64,000 nucleotides of DNA from Amycolatopsis lurida (GCF_900105055.1 NZ_FNTA01000004.1:868001-932000); one strand, 5' to 3'; positions 26,198-35,499 are shown, counted from the first letter of the stretch. Notes: a model not told the origin generated them from the letters alone. Numbers and translations: made by a program.

Positions 26198-26810
26198 CCG
26201 CGGTCCAGCCTGCCTAGCCGAGCCCTGGTTCAGCAATCGGCGATTCGAACGCGGTATTATCACTGACAGAGAAATCAGGAACCTTACTCGAATACGATCC
26301 CACTGTCACATCGTTCGGCAACCCCCTGTTTCAGGCTGCCGTGATCAGCTTTGCGACTGAGCGAAAAGCTCTTACCTTAGCGCCCACTGGACAGATCGTT
26401 TCGCTCCGATCATGGAACGCATCGAACTCTCAAGCAGACTGGAACAACTCATCGGCGCCACCAGCAAATACGCCACCCAGGCATCAGCGTAGTTCTCCCC
26501 GCAGTCAAGTCAGCCCCATCCGCCCGCAACAATGACGCAGTCCCGACCCGACGATTGTCGACCATCCACGCCACCTATTGCAGACCTCGAATCCACAATA
26601 TGACACTATTCACCCCTCACAGGAAAAATGAAACACATGGCAGGATTTCGCATAACTACTCGTATAGTTATTTCGTCATGCCATCCCGACTTGGCTAACG
26701 AATCGAACACACAAAGATCGGAGAACTAGTCCGTTCATCCTCTTGGCGGGCAGACAGCCGAAATAGTCACATCTATGCTGTAGCCAGTCTGCCCACCAGG
26801 AGGAGGCCTC
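26198..26810. other. AT-rich non-coding stretch of the island
   Basis: About 610 bases with no supported gene; base composition is clearly more AT-rich than elsewhere and short frames here have poor codon bias. The only structure I see is an inverted repeat at 26652-26671 (ATAACTA...TAGTTAT), about 140 bases before the next start, which could be an operator or a remnant of a promoter. No attachment site could be proven. Confidence 0.5.
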
Positions 26811-27860
26811 GTGGGAATCCTTGCCATGCCCGAACTGCGAATCGTCCAAGACCTTCAGCACGCCGGACTGACTCGCTCCGCCGCGACACTGGCCGTCGTG
26901 ATGGCGACTCGCAGGTACGACCGACCGGAGCGGGATCTGGCGGAAATCGTCCGCCACTATCCCGGACTCGAGTCCGTCACCGAGGCCCGCCTGGCGATTC
27001 AAGACCTACTGCACCGAAAATGGCTCACCCAGACTGTCATTCACGGCGTAGCGGTTACTGGTCGTGTTCCAAGTCTGGCGAACCTGATCGCAACCCATCT
27101 GGGAGACGAGAGCGTCGCCGACAGCCTGCCGGCGGTCCGTGTCACTCTCGAGCCGTACATCACGATTCTGGGACCAATGGAGAACTCTTCGGTATTCCAC
27201 TCGTACCTGAGCCTCCTCCGGTCCGCGCGCAGTGAGATCTGCATGCCGATGCTCGTGACACCACCCTACGAGGAGACGGTGCGCGCACTCCGCGACCGCG
27301 CCGAAGCCGGCGTGAGAATACGCATACTGCTCGCCGCGCCGACACTGGCCGTAAAATGGAGAAGCGAAACCATGCGATCCATTTCCACGGAGCGTATCAA
27401 CGCATGGGTGCACGAGTTTCGCAATAACCCGACCGTAGAAATAAGGCTGAGCAGGACAGCAGAGGACATGGAACTGGCCACCTGTTTCTCCGTTGACGGT
27501 GAAACGGTGAGATTTGACATATACGACCCATATCGGCAGCGAAGCCTCGAAGGCGTCATGATCGAAGTAGCCGCGCCGCAAGGTATGCTGCCCAACTTCA
27601 TAAGAATGTTTCTAAGACTCTTCGAAGAATCCTGGTCGAACTCTGTTCAAGTTTCTCGATTGGCCAGGTTTCTCTGGTTCCTCCGAAAACAGTGGAAGTC
27701 CTGGCTCGCCATCTTCTTTCTTCTGCTCGCATTCGTCCCAACGCCAGTGCCGCGCTGGCCTGAAATTCTAATAGGAATCAGCTGTGGGATCACAGCACCA
27801 CTACTCATCGAGGGGATACCTCAAATGCGGAAGATCGTTCGCAAAAGACGGAGCCGATGA
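26811..27860 (+). CDS. TrmB-like winged-helix / PLD-fold protein with C-terminal membrane anchor
   Basis: 349 residues from GTG 26811 (AGGAGGAGG 5 bases upstream). Residues 1-75 look like a winged helix (LTRSAATLAVVMATRRYDRP then EARLAIQDLLHRKWL). Residues 110-285 resemble the phospholipase-D-like fold of TrmB regulators and TIR-like sensors (MLVTPPYEETVRALRDRAEA, GVRIRILLAAPT, DMELATCFSVDGETVRF), but no HKD catalytic motif is present. Two hydrophobic segments (WLAIFFLLLAFVPT and ILIGISCGITAPLLI) and a basic tail close the protein. Codon use is AT-richer than neighbours, a sign of transfer. The stop overlaps the ThiL-like gene. Confidence 0.7.
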   Translation: MGILAMPELRIVQDLQHAGLTRSAATLAVVMATRRYDRPERDLAEIVRHYPGLESVTEARLAIQDLLHRKWLTQTVIHGVAVTGRVPSLANLIATHLGDESVADSLPAVRVTLEPYITILGPMENSSVFHSYLSLLRSARSEICMPMLVTPPYEETVRALRDRAEAGVRIRILLAAPTLAVKWRSETMRSISTERINAWVHEFRNNPTVEIRLSRTAEDMELATCFSVDGETVRFDIYDPYRQRSLEGVMIEVAAPQGMLPNFIRMFLRLFEESWSNSVQVSRLARFLWFLRKQWKSWLAIFFLLLAFVPTPVPRWPEILIGISCGITAPLLIEGIPQMRKIVRKRRSR

Positions 27861-28981
27861 CCGACCGCCGCGATGCCGCCTGGTCCCGTTCGGTCGGCCA
27901 TGTCGGCACCCCTGAACTCTCGCCGATCGGCGACGACGCCCGGCTCGGCGACCTCAGCGAGCACGCGATCCTGGAGCACATCCTGCGGCCGCGTTACGGC
28001 GGTGTCCGCGGCTTCGGGGACGACTGCGCGGTCCTCGACGCCACCGAAGGGCTTCGCGGCGAACTGGTCGCCACCACCGACAGCTGCCCCACGCCGCTGG
28101 TCACCATCCTCGGTGAAACGGATCCCTATCACGCCGGGTGGCTGCTGGCGACGATCAACCTCTCCGATCTCGCCGCGGCCGGCGCCACTCCGCTCGGCCT
28201 GGTCGTCAACTACACCCTGCCGAAGACGACCACGGCGGGCGAATTCCGGCGGCTTCTCGACGGGGTCGACGACTGCACGAAGGTCCACGGCACCAAGGTC
28301 GTCGGCGGTGATCTCCGGGACGGCCCGGTCCGGCAGCTCACCGCGACCGCGATCGGCCGGTGCGTCCCCGGCGGACGACTCGGGCGCGCGGGCGCCGAAG
28401 CCGGCGATCGGCTGCTGCTGGTCGGTTCGCCCGGCTATCTGTGGGCGTACGCGCTGCTCGTCGAAAAGCAGGCGCGGCTTCCCGGACCTGACGTCGCGGA
28501 CATCCGCGAGCGCGCCTGCCGTCCGATGGCCCAGGTGGCAGCGGGCAGGATGCTCGCCACGGCCGGGCTGGCACGCGCGGCGATGGACGTCTCCGACGGT
28601 CTCTTCCCGACCGTGCGGACCCTGTGCGGCGCCAACGGTCTCGGCGCGCGGATCACCACGGACATCCGGCTGGACGACGCGCCCGCCGACGTCTGCGCGC
28701 AGTCGGGGCTCGGCCCGTTCGAGCTCGCGCAGGCCTGGGGCGACTGGACGCTCGTGGTCGCCGTGCGGCCACAGGATGTCGAACTCGCCAAGAAGACCCT
28801 CGCCGGTGAGGGCGTCGCGGCACAGGAAATCGGCTCCCTCGTCCCTGGCGAGGAAGGTATTTCGCTGGACGACGGAGAACTCTGGGAAGGGATCGCGCAG
28901 GAGCGGTTCTCGCCCAGTTCCTGGCACGGCGGCGAGGTGCCGAAGCTGATCACCAAGGTTCTCGGCAGGCGCGCGGGCTGA
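27857..28981 (+). CDS. ThiL/PurM-like ATP-binding kinase, divergent
   Basis: 374 residues from ATG 27857, 4-base overlap with the preceding gene. The AIR-synthase fold is clear: GFGDDCAVLDATEG (metal-binding DD), TINLSDLAAAGATPLGLVVN (hallmark of ThiL) and KVVGGDLRDG. However, ThiL's TTDMLVEGVHF-type substrate motif is replaced by TTDSCPTPLV, and there is a 40-residue N-terminal extension. So it may phosphorylate something other than thiamine phosphate. Codon use is high-GC, unlike the gene it overlaps. Predicted cytoplasmic homodimer; substrate open. Confidence 0.8.
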   Translation: MTDRRDAAWSRSVGHVGTPELSPIGDDARLGDLSEHAILEHILRPRYGGVRGFGDDCAVLDATEGLRGELVATTDSCPTPLVTILGETDPYHAGWLLATINLSDLAAAGATPLGLVVNYTLPKTTTAGEFRRLLDGVDDCTKVHGTKVVGGDLRDGPVRQLTATAIGRCVPGGRLGRAGAEAGDRLLLVGSPGYLWAYALLVEKQARLPGPDVADIRERACRPMAQVAAGRMLATAGLARAAMDVSDGLFPTVRTLCGANGLGARITTDIRLDDAPADVCAQSGLGPFELAQAWGDWTLVVAVRPQDVELAKKTLAGEGVAAQEIGSLVPGEEGISLDDGELWEGIAQERFSPSSWHGGEVPKLITKVLGRRAG

Positions 28982-29110
28982 CCACCTGCGGTACGGATGG
29001 CCGACCCGGGTGTCGGCCATCCGGTCAGTGAGTGACGAGGCAGGGTGATTACGGTCACATTCGACCGGTTTCGCGCGGGCGCGCTCCCCGAAAGCGGCAT
29101 TCACTCTACA

Positions 29111-29126
29111 AAGCGACCGCTCAGTA
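29111..29126. promoter_or_regulatory. Candidate TetR-type operator (AAGCGA-type)
   Basis: AAGCGACCGCTCAGTA, 46 bases before the SDR start, shares 12 of 16 positions with the palindrome at 38579-38594 next to a TetR gene. The same regulator may act here. The rest of the 190-base spacer shows no other feature. Confidence 0.4.
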
Positions 29127-29171
29127 CGGCAGACTCGGGCTCACTTCCACTCGACGACGAGGAGAACACCC

Positions 29172-29933
29172 GTGACCGAACACCCCTCCCGTGTAGCGAT
29201 CGTCACCGGCGCCGGCCGCGGCATCGGGGCGGCCGTGGCCAAACGCCTCGCTTCCGACGGGTTCGCCGTCGGCTTGCTGGACCTCGACGAGGCGGGCGTC
29301 AAGCAGGGGGCCGAAGCGATCGTCGCCGAGGGCGGCAAGGCCGTCGGTGTCGCGCTGGACGTCAACGACGCCGCACAGGTCGAAGCCGCGGTGACCCGGG
29401 TGGCCGAGGAACTCGGCGCGCCGACCGTGCTGATCAACAACGCCGGCATCACCCGCGACAACCTGCTGTTCAAGATGACCGAACAGGACTGGGACTCGGT
29501 GCTGGGCGTGCACCTGAAGGGCTCGTTCCTGATGACCCGCGAGGTGCAGAAGTACCAGACGCAGGAGAAGTGGGGCCGCATCGTCAACCTCTCCAGCACC
29601 TCGGCGCTGGGCAACCGCGGCCAGGTCAACTACTCCGCCGCCAAGGCGGGCATGCAGGGCTTCACCAAGACCCTCGCGATCGAACTGGGCAAGTTCAACG
29701 TCACCGCGAACGCCATCGCCCCCGGGTTCATCGCCACCGACATGACCGCGGCGACCGCCGAGCGGATCGGCATGTCCTTCGAGGACTTCAAGGCGGCGGC
29801 CGCGTCGCAGATCCCGGTGCAGCGCGTCGGCACCCCCGAGGACATCGCCAACCTCGCGTCGTTCCTGGTGAGCGACGGCGCCGGGTTCATCTCCGGCCAG
29901 GTCATCTACGTCGCCGGCGGACCGAAGGACTGA
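29172..29933 (+). CDS. Short-chain dehydrogenase, FabG-like (3-oxoacyl reductase type)
   Basis: 253 residues from GTG 29172 (GAGGAGA upstream). The Rossmann motif TGAGRGIG, the NNAG motif (LINNAGITRD), and the catalytic Ser/Tyr/Lys (NLSSTSALGNRGQVNYSAAK) are intact, and the C-terminal GFISGQVIYVAGGP is typical of FabG. It should interconvert 3-hydroxyacyl and 3-oxoacyl thioesters with NAD(P)H. The MaoC hydratase gene starts 3 bases after its stop, so both act on the same acyl chain, in degradation or modification of acyl-CoA. Confidence 0.95.
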   Translation: MTEHPSRVAIVTGAGRGIGAAVAKRLASDGFAVGLLDLDEAGVKQGAEAIVAEGGKAVGVALDVNDAAQVEAAVTRVAEELGAPTVLINNAGITRDNLLFKMTEQDWDSVLGVHLKGSFLMTREVQKYQTQEKWGRIVNLSSTSALGNRGQVNYSAAKAGMQGFTKTLAIELGKFNVTANAIAPGFIATDMTAATAERIGMSFEDFKAAAASQIPVQRVGTPEDIANLASFLVSDGAGFISGQVIYVAGGPKD

Positions 29934-29936
29934 GCC

Positions 29937-30389
29937 ATGCGCGAATTCGCCTCCCTGCAGGAGTTCGAGAACGCCGTCGGCGAGCACTTCGGCCACAGCG
30001 ACTGGCTGACGCTCACCCAGGACCGGGTGGACCTGTTCGCCGACGCCACCGACGACCACCAGTGGATCCACGTCGACGTCGAGAAGGCGGCCGAAGGGCC
30101 GTTCGGCGCCCCGATCGCCCACGGCTTCCTGACGCTGTCGCTCATTTCGGGCTTCGTCGGGAAGCTCTACCGCGTCAATGGGCTCAAGATGGGCATCAAC
30201 TACGGACTGAACAAGGTCCGGTTCCCCCAGCCGGTCAAGGTCGGCGCGAGGATCCGGGCGGGCGCCGAGCTGGTCGAGGTCACCGACGTCGCGGGCGGCA
30301 AGCAGGCCATCGTCAAATGGACGATCGAGATCGACGGCGAGCCCAAGCCGGCGTGCGTCGCGGAGATGGTCGTCCGGCTGATCGCCTGA
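29937..30389 (+). CDS. MaoC-like (R)-specific enoyl-CoA hydratase
   Basis: 150 residues from ATG 29937. The hot-dog fold hydratase motif is complete: RVDLFADATDDHQWIHVD holds the catalytic Asp and His, and FGAPIAHGFLTLSLIS the conserved loop. It adds water across 2-enoyl-CoA to give (R)-3-hydroxyacyl-CoA, the substrate of the SDR encoded before it. Together they would perform a pair of beta-oxidation or polyketide-like steps. Confidence 0.95.
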   Translation: MREFASLQEFENAVGEHFGHSDWLTLTQDRVDLFADATDDHQWIHVDVEKAAEGPFGAPIAHGFLTLSLISGFVGKLYRVNGLKMGINYGLNKVRFPQPVKVGARIRAGAELVEVTDVAGGKQAIVKWTIEIDGEPKPACVAEMVVRLIA

Positions 30390-30431
30390 GAAGGTGACGT
30401 CCGGCACCTCGCCGGACCTCCCCTACCCGGC

Positions 30432-30449
30432 ATACCGACTGGTCGGTAC
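30432..30449. promoter_or_regulatory. TetR-type operator, site 1 (TACCGAC-TG-GTCGGTA)
   Basis: Perfect 7-base arms at 30433-30439 and 30442-30448, 32 bases before the kinase ATG. Two similar sequences occur at 36148 and 39321. Likely repression site for the acyl-CoA operon. Confidence 0.65.
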
Positions 30450-30480
30450 TGTAATCGGAAAGCGAGCCGCTGGAGGCACC

Positions 30481-31506
30481 ATGAACCAGTCCGACCTGCC
30501 GGGCCTCGATCTGGCCAGGCTCAAGGCCCATCTGGACGAGCACCGGCCGGGTCTCGTCCAAGGTGACTTGAGCGGCCAGGTCGTGGAAGGGGGCCGGTCC
30601 AACCTGACCTACATCGTGGGCGACGGCCGGTCCCGCTGGGTGGTCCGCCGCCCGCCGCTGGGCCACGTCCTGCCGACCGCGCACGACATGGGCCGCGAGT
30701 ACCGGGTGATCACCGGGCTGCACGGCACGGCCGTCCCGGTGCCGGAAACCGTGCTGCTGTGCGAAGACACCGACGTCATCGGATCGCGGTTCTACGTGAT
30801 GGAGTTCGTGGAGGGCACGCCCTTCCGCTCGGACACCGAACTCGCCGCGCTCGGCCCCGCCCGGACAAGGGCGATCGCGGAGGAACTGGTCGACACCCTG
30901 GTCGAACTGCACGCCGTCGAGCCCGCATCGGTGGGGCTGGGCGATTTCGGCCGTCCGGAAGGCTTCCTCGAACGCCAGCTGCGGCGCTGGAAGAAGCAAC
31001 TCGACGGCAATCGCAGCCGTGATCTCCCCGGCGTCGACGAACTCCACGACCGGCTCGCCTCGTCGGTACCCGTATCGGGCGAACCGTCGATCGTCCACGG
31101 CGACTACCGGCTGGACAACGTGCTGGTGAACGCGGACGACCGGATCACCGCGGTGCTGGACTGGGAGATGTCCACCCTCGGCGACCCGCTGACCGACCTC
31201 GCACTGCTGGTGGCCTACGCCGAACGCGACAAGGTCTCGCTGCAGTTCGTGTCCAACGCCAGCTCGGCACCGGGTTATCCGCGCAACGACGAGGTCATCG
31301 CGCGGTACGCCGAGCGTTCCGGGCGCGACGTCTCCCGGCTCAACTGGTACGTGAGCTTCGCGTTCTTCAAACTCGCGGTGATCCTGGAAGGCATCCACCT
31401 CCGCTACAGCAAGGGACAGACCGTCGGCGCCGGTTTCGACGGCATCGGGTCGGGCGTCGTCCCGTTGATCGCGCACGGCAACGAGACTCTCAAGGAAGAG
31501 GGATAG
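30481..31506 (+). CDS. APH-fold phosphotransferase of the ACAD10/11 or LvaA type
   Basis: 341 residues from ATG 30481 (CTGGAGG upstream). The kinase fold shows the catalytic loop [13 protein letters not shown] and the metal-binding [15 protein letters not shown]. The N-lobe [12 protein letters not shown] and [22 protein letters not shown] match the acyl-CoA-associated APH group rather than drug kinases. In LvaA and mammalian ACAD10/11 this domain phosphorylates the 4-hydroxyl of 4-hydroxyacyl-CoA; the ACAD gene immediately downstream (2-base gap) supports the same role here. Confidence 0.9.
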   Translation: MNQSDLPGLDLARLKAHLDEHRPGLVQGDLSGQVVEGGRSNLTYIVGDGRSRWVVRRPPLGHVLPTAHDMGREYRVITGLHGTAVPVPETVLLCEDTDVIGSRFYVMEFVEGTPFRSDTELAALGPARTRAIAEELVDTLVELHAVEPASVGLGDFGRPEGFLERQLRRWKKQLDGNRSRDLPGVDELHDRLASSVPVSGEPSIVHGDYRLDNVLVNADDRITAVLDWEMSTLGDPLTDLALLVAYAERDKVSLQFVSNASSAPGYPRNDEVIARYAERSGRDVSRLNWYVSFAFFKLAVILEGIHLRYSKGQTVGAGFDGIGSGVVPLIAHGNETLKEEG

Positions 31507-31508
31507 AG

Positions 31509-32732
31509 ATGGACTTCGCCTTCGACGCGAAAACCGAGGAACTGCGGGGGAAACTCCTCAAGTTCATGGATTCGCACATCTATCCGGCCGAGGCCGTCTT
31601 CGAGCGGCAACTGGCCGAGCGCGACAGCGAATGGTCGCAGCCGCCGATCGTCGAAGAACTCAAGGCCGAGGCGCGCAAGCGTGGGCTGTGGAACTTCTTC
31701 CTCCCCGGTGACCACGGCGCCGGGCTGACGAACCTGCAATACGCGCCGCTGGCCGAGATCACCGGACGCAGCATCCGGCTCGCGCCGACCGCGCTGAACT
31801 GCGCGGCGCCGGACACCGGGAACATGGAAGTCCTCACCATGTTCGGCACCGAGCAGCAGAAGAAGCAGTGGCTCCAGCCGTTGCTGGACGGCGAGATCCG
31901 GTCCGCGTTCGCGATGACCGAGCCCGACGTCGCCTCCTCCGACGCGCGCAACATCGCCACCGGCATCCGCCGCGACGGCGACGAGTACGTCATCAACGGC
32001 CGCAAGTGGTACATCTCCGGCGCGATGAACCCGAACTGCAAGATCTTCATCGTGATGGGCAAGACCGATCCGGACGGCCCGCCGCACAAGCAGCAGAGCA
32101 TGATCCTGGTCCCCCGCGACACCCCCGGCATGACCGTGAAACGCGGTATGCACGTGTTCGGCTACACCGACGGCGATCACGGCGGGCACGCCGAGGTGGT
32201 CTTCGAGGACGTCCGTGTGCCCGCGGAGAACCTCATCGCCGGCGAGGGTGACGGGTTCGCCATCGCGCAGGCCCGCCTCGGCCCGGGGCGGATCCACCAC
32301 TGCATGCGCGCCATCGGCATGGCCGAACGCGCGCTGGAGCTGATGTGCCGCCGGGCGCTTTCGCGCGAGACCTTCGGCAAGCCGATCGCCGAACAGGGCG
32401 TGGTGCAGGACTGGATCGCCGAGGCGCGGGTCAAGATCGAGCAGCAGCGCCTGCTGGTGCTCAAGACCGCGTGGCTGATGGACACCGTCGGCAACCAGGG
32501 CGCGCACACCGAGATCCAGGCGATCAAGATCTCCACGCCGATCACCGTCGAATGGATCCTCGACAAAGCCGTCCAGCTGTTCGGCGCGGGCGGCGTCAGC
32601 CAGGACTTCCCGGTCGCCGAAATGTGGGCGCAGGTGCGGACGCTGCGGCTCGCCGACGGCCCGGACGAGGTGCACAAGCGCTCGCTGGCGCACCGTGAAC
32701 TGAAGAAGTACCGCGGGGAGGCCGCCAAGTGA
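31509..32732 (+). CDS. Acyl-CoA dehydrogenase, ACAD10/11-like (LvaC-type)
   Basis: 407 residues from ATG 31509. ACAD signatures [12 protein letters not shown] (FAD-binding) and the C-terminal helix are present, with [18 protein letters not shown]. Where typical ACADs have the catalytic Glu in an EGT motif, this protein reads [13 protein letters not shown], with Asp in that position, as in the ACAD10/11 group. That group removes the phosphate of a 4-phospho-acyl-CoA rather than, or besides, oxidising the acyl chain. Paired with the APH kinase, it should process 4-hydroxy acids. The stop overlaps the next ACAD start. Confidence 0.9.
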   Translation: MDFAFDAKTEELRGKLLKFMDSHIYPAEAVFERQLAERDSEWSQPPIVEELKAEARKRGLWNFFLPGDHGAGLTNLQYAPLAEITGRSIRLAPTALNCAAPDTGNMEVLTMFGTEQQKKQWLQPLLDGEIRSAFAMTEPDVASSDARNIATGIRRDGDEYVINGRKWYISGAMNPNCKIFIVMGKTDPDGPPHKQQSMILVPRDTPGMTVKRGMHVFGYTDGDHGGHAEVVFEDVRVPAENLIAGEGDGFAIAQARLGPGRIHHCMRAIGMAERALELMCRRALSRETFGKPIAEQGVVQDWIAEARVKIEQQRLLVLKTAWLMDTVGNQGAHTEIQAIKISTPITVEWILDKAVQLFGAGGVSQDFPVAEMWAQVRTLRLADGPDEVHKRSLAHRELKKYRGEAAK

Positions 32733-33910
32733 CCACTGTGGACGATCTCAAGCGGCGCGTGGCCGATCTGCTGGCCGCGTATCCGCCGGAAAGCACGCCG
32801 CGTCAGGACTTCCTCGACGCGCGGTTCGACGCCGGGTTGGCATGGATCCACTTTCCCGAGGGCCTCGGTGGCCTGAACGCGCCGCGGTCCCTCCAGTCCG
32901 TTGTGGACAAGGAGCTCGCCGCGGCGGGCGCGCCGGACAACGACAAACGGCGGATCGGGATCGGCCTGGGCATGGCCGCACCGACCATCCTCGCCTTCGG
33001 CACACCCGAACAGCACCAGCGCTTCCTCCGTCCATTGTGGACCGAACGCGAGGTGTGGTGCCAGCTGTTCAGCGAGCCGGGCGCCGGATCCGACCTGGCC
33101 GCGCTGGGCACGCGCGCGGTACGCGACGGCGACGACTGGGTGGTCACCGGCCAGAAGGTCTGGACGTCGGGCGCGCACAAGTCGCAGTGGGCCATCCTGG
33201 TCACCCGCACCGATCCCGACGTGCCGAAGCACCGCGGCATGACGTACTTCCTGTGCGACATGACCGCCCCGGGCGTCGAGGTCCGTCCGCTGCGCCAGAT
33301 CACCGGCGAGGCCGAGTTCAACGAGGTCTTCCTCAGCCAGGTCCGCATCCCCGACGCGCACCGCCTCGGCGCGGTCGGCGAGGGCTGGAAGGTCGCCCAG
33401 ACCACGCTGATGAACGAGCGGGTCGCGATCGGCGGCACCGAGTTCCCGCGCGACGGCGGCATGGTCGGCGTCGTCGCCCGAACCTGGCGGGAACGCCCGG
33501 AGCTGCGCACCTCCGAACTGCACGACCGGCTGCTGAAACTGTGGGTGGAGGGGGAAAGCCTGCGCCTGGTGAGCTCTCGGTTGCGGCAGCAGCTCGCCGC
33601 GGGCGCGCCGGGACCGGAAGGGTCCGCGGTCAAGGTCGCGTTCTCCGAACTGAACCAGGCCGCGTCGGGGCTGGAGATCGAACTGCTCGGCGACGAGGGC
33701 CTGCGGTACGACGACTGGACGATGCGGCGTCCCGACGGCGTGAACTTCCTCGGCCGCGAGGCCGGCTACCGCTATCTGCGCGCGAAGGGCAACTCCATCG
33801 AGGGCGGCACCTCGGAGGTCCTGCGCAACATCATCGCCGAGCGCGTGCTGGGGCTGCCGTCCGAGCCGCGGATCGACAAGGACGTCGCCTGGAAGGACCT
33901 GCCCCGATGA
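32729..33910 (+). CDS. Acyl-CoA dehydrogenase, catalytic-type subunit of a probable heteromer
   Basis: 393 residues from GTG 32729 (GTGA overlap). FAD motif [14 protein letters not shown] and the C-terminal [16 protein letters not shown], where the Glu of the EGT-like motif is present, so it should be catalytically competent. N-terminal part [13 protein letters not shown] and the substrate region [10 protein letters not shown] resemble FadE proteins that pair with a second, smaller ACAD, as in the alpha2beta2 dehydrogenases of steroid side-chain degradation. The next gene encodes just such a partner. Confidence 0.9.
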   Translation: MTTVDDLKRRVADLLAAYPPESTPRQDFLDARFDAGLAWIHFPEGLGGLNAPRSLQSVVDKELAAAGAPDNDKRRIGIGLGMAAPTILAFGTPEQHQRFLRPLWTEREVWCQLFSEPGAGSDLAALGTRAVRDGDDWVVTGQKVWTSGAHKSQWAILVTRTDPDVPKHRGMTYFLCDMTAPGVEVRPLRQITGEAEFNEVFLSQVRIPDAHRLGAVGEGWKVAQTTLMNERVAIGGTEFPRDGGMVGVVARTWRERPELRTSELHDRLLKLWVEGESLRLVSSRLRQQLAAGAPGPEGSAVKVAFSELNQAASGLEIELLGDEGLRYDDWTMRRPDGVNFLGREAGYRYLRAKGNSIEGGTSEVLRNIIAERVLGLPSEPRIDKDVAWKDLPR

Positions 33911-35022
33911 CCGACCTGCTGTATTCCGAGGTCGAAGAGGACCTTCGCGCCAGCGTCCGTGACCTGTTCAAGGACCGCGCGGAACCGGCGGCCCTGATCG
34001 CCAGGACCGAGACGGCGGAACCGTACGACCTGAAGTTGTGGCGCACGCTCGCCGCCGACCTCGGCGCGGCGGGCCTCGCCGTCCCGGAGGCACTGGGCGG
34101 GCACGGCGCTTCGGCGCGGGAAGTCGCCGTCGTGATGGAGGAACTCGGGCGCAGCGTCGCCCCTGTCCCCTATCTCGGCAGCGCCGTCCTGGCGACGTCG
34201 GCCCTGCTGGCGGCGGACACGTCGCAGGCGGAAGTGGCCGAACCGCTCGGGAAACTGGCCGCGGGCACACTCATCGGCGCGCTGGCGATCCCGCTGTCGA
34301 CCGCGCCCGGCGCCGAGTTCCCCTCGACGGTCACGGCGGCCGCCGACGGCACGCTCAGCGGCCAGGTCCGCAGCGTGGTCGACGCGTCGGTGGCCGAACT
34401 GATCGTCGTCCCGGCGGTGGGACCCGACGGCCCCGGCCTGTACACGATCGACGCGTCGGCGGCGGGGGTGACGGTCACCGAGGCGATTTCCCTCGACCTC
34501 ACCCGGCGCATCGCCGACGTCACCGTGGAGAACGTGGCCGCGAAACGCGTCGCCGGCGGCTCGGTGGCCGCGTCGGCGCTGGACACGGCACTCGTCACCG
34601 CGGCGGGGCTGCTCGCCTCGGAACAGCTCGGGATCGCCGAATGGGCGCTGACCGAAACGGTGCGCTATCTCAAGGAGCGCTACCAGTTCGGCCGTCAGGT
34701 CGGTTCGTTCCAGTCGCTGAAGCACCGGCTGGCGAACCTGTACACGGATCTGGTCAACGCCAGGGCGACCGCGCGCTACGCCGCCGACTGCCTGGCTTCC
34801 GGTGACGATGTCGCGATCGCCGTCGCGGTCGCGCAGGCCCGCAACTCCCCCATCGCCGTCCACGCCGCCGAAGAGGCGATCCAGTTGCACGGCGGGATCG
34901 GCATGACCTGGGAGCACCCCGCGCACTTGTACCTGAAGCGCGCGAAGAGCGACGAGATCGCGCTCGGCACTCCTGGGCGGCATCGCGCCGCCCTCGCGCC
35001 GCTGATCGACCTTCCCGCCTGA
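33907..35022 (+). CDS. Acyl-CoA dehydrogenase, second subunit lacking the catalytic Glu motif
   Basis: 371 residues from ATG 33907, overlapping the previous stop by 4 bases. Middle beta domain and helical C-domain are ACAD-like (YQFGRQVGSFQSLKHRLANL; QLHGGIGMTWEHPAHLYLKR), but the C-terminus reads SDEIALGTPGRHRAAL without an EGT-type Glu. In steroid-type FadE heteromers, one subunit is catalytic and the other degenerate; this pair fits that arrangement. Last gene of the kinase/ACAD operon; a terminator follows at once. Confidence 0.88.
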   Translation: MTDLLYSEVEEDLRASVRDLFKDRAEPAALIARTETAEPYDLKLWRTLAADLGAAGLAVPEALGGHGASAREVAVVMEELGRSVAPVPYLGSAVLATSALLAADTSQAEVAEPLGKLAAGTLIGALAIPLSTAPGAEFPSTVTAAADGTLSGQVRSVVDASVAELIVVPAVGPDGPGLYTIDASAAGVTVTEAISLDLTRRIADVTVENVAAKRVAGGSVAASALDTALVTAAGLLASEQLGIAEWALTETVRYLKERYQFGRQVGSFQSLKHRLANLYTDLVNARATARYAADCLASGDDVAIAVAVAQARNSPIAVHAAEEAIQLHGGIGMTWEHPAHLYLKRAKSDEIALGTPGRHRAALAPLIDLPA

Positions 35023-35029
35023 CCCACCC

Positions 35030-35063
35030 GGCGGGGTCCGCCCGAAAACTGTCGGACCCCGCC
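35030..35063. terminator. Hairpin terminator of the ACAD operon
   Basis: Perfect 11-base arms GGCGGGGTCCG (35030-35040) and its complement (35053-35063), a few bases after the ACAD stop. Confidence 0.8.
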
Positions 35064-35070
35064 GATACAA

Positions 35071-35094
35071 CTGTTCGAACATCCGATCGAACAG
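35071..35094. promoter_or_regulatory. Near-consensus SOS box inside an 8-bp-arm inverted repeat
   Basis: TCGAACATCCGATCGA (35075-35090) differs from the LexA consensus TCGAAC-N4-GTTCGA at one base; it sits in a larger inverted repeat CTGTTCGA/TCGAACAG. It ends 9-13 bases before the ATG of the next gene, a site that would block initiation. Confidence 0.5.
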
Positions 35095-35103
35095 GGAGTC
35101 AGC

Positions 35104-35496
35104 ATGAAACTGCTCGTGGCCACCGCGAAGACCCAGGGCGCGCGGGAGAACGACTTCGATCACTGCGTGGAAGGCGAACTGCTCTGGGTCGCCCCGCCCT
35201 GCGGCGACGGCGAGAGTTCGCCCGATTCCCGCTGCGGCTGCGGCCGGGCGTTCGGTGGGCTGAGCTCGCACCGCGGAACGACGACGGCACTCGTCGCGGA
35301 TCTGCCCGGTTTCACCTTTTCCGACTACGCCGACGCGTTGCGGTCGAGTCTCGCCGCCCAGGGCTGGCCGCCCGAAGCAGCCGAGGACGTGGCGACGGAT
35401 CTGCTCGCCCTCGCGTCCGAGTGGGAGGTGGGAACGGTGCTCGAACGCCGCGACGACTGGTTCGCCGAACGCCTCGTGCCCGCGCCACCGGGCTGA
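35104..35496 (+). CDS. Small conserved actinobacterial protein of unknown function
   Basis: 130 residues from ATG 35104 (GGGAGTCAGC before it). A conserved-looking cysteine cluster (VAPPCGDGE, then SRCGCGRAFGGLSS) could bind zinc. The C-terminal half is helical and acidic (FSDYADALRSSLAAQGW, WEVGTVLERRDDW). Related small proteins are common in Streptomyces and Amycolatopsis as I recall, with no known role. The upstream SOS-like box hints at expression after DNA damage. It converges on the TetR gene. Confidence 0.75.
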   Translation: MKLLVATAKTQGARENDFDHCVEGELLWVAPPCGDGESSPDSRCGCGRAFGGLSSHRGTTTALVADLPGFTFSDYADALRSSLAAQGWPPEAAEDVATDLLALASEWEVGTVLERRDDWFAERLVPAPPG

Positions 35497-35499
35497 GCG

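Noticed and set aside
26235..26265. GATTCGAAC near the right side of the island, resembling a T-arm or att core
   Set aside because: The flanks do not pair as a T-stem, and no direct-repeat partner was found at the other end.
26341..26535. A 64-codon frame in the AT-rich island spacer
   Set aside because: No ribosome site, poor codon bias and no recognisable composition.
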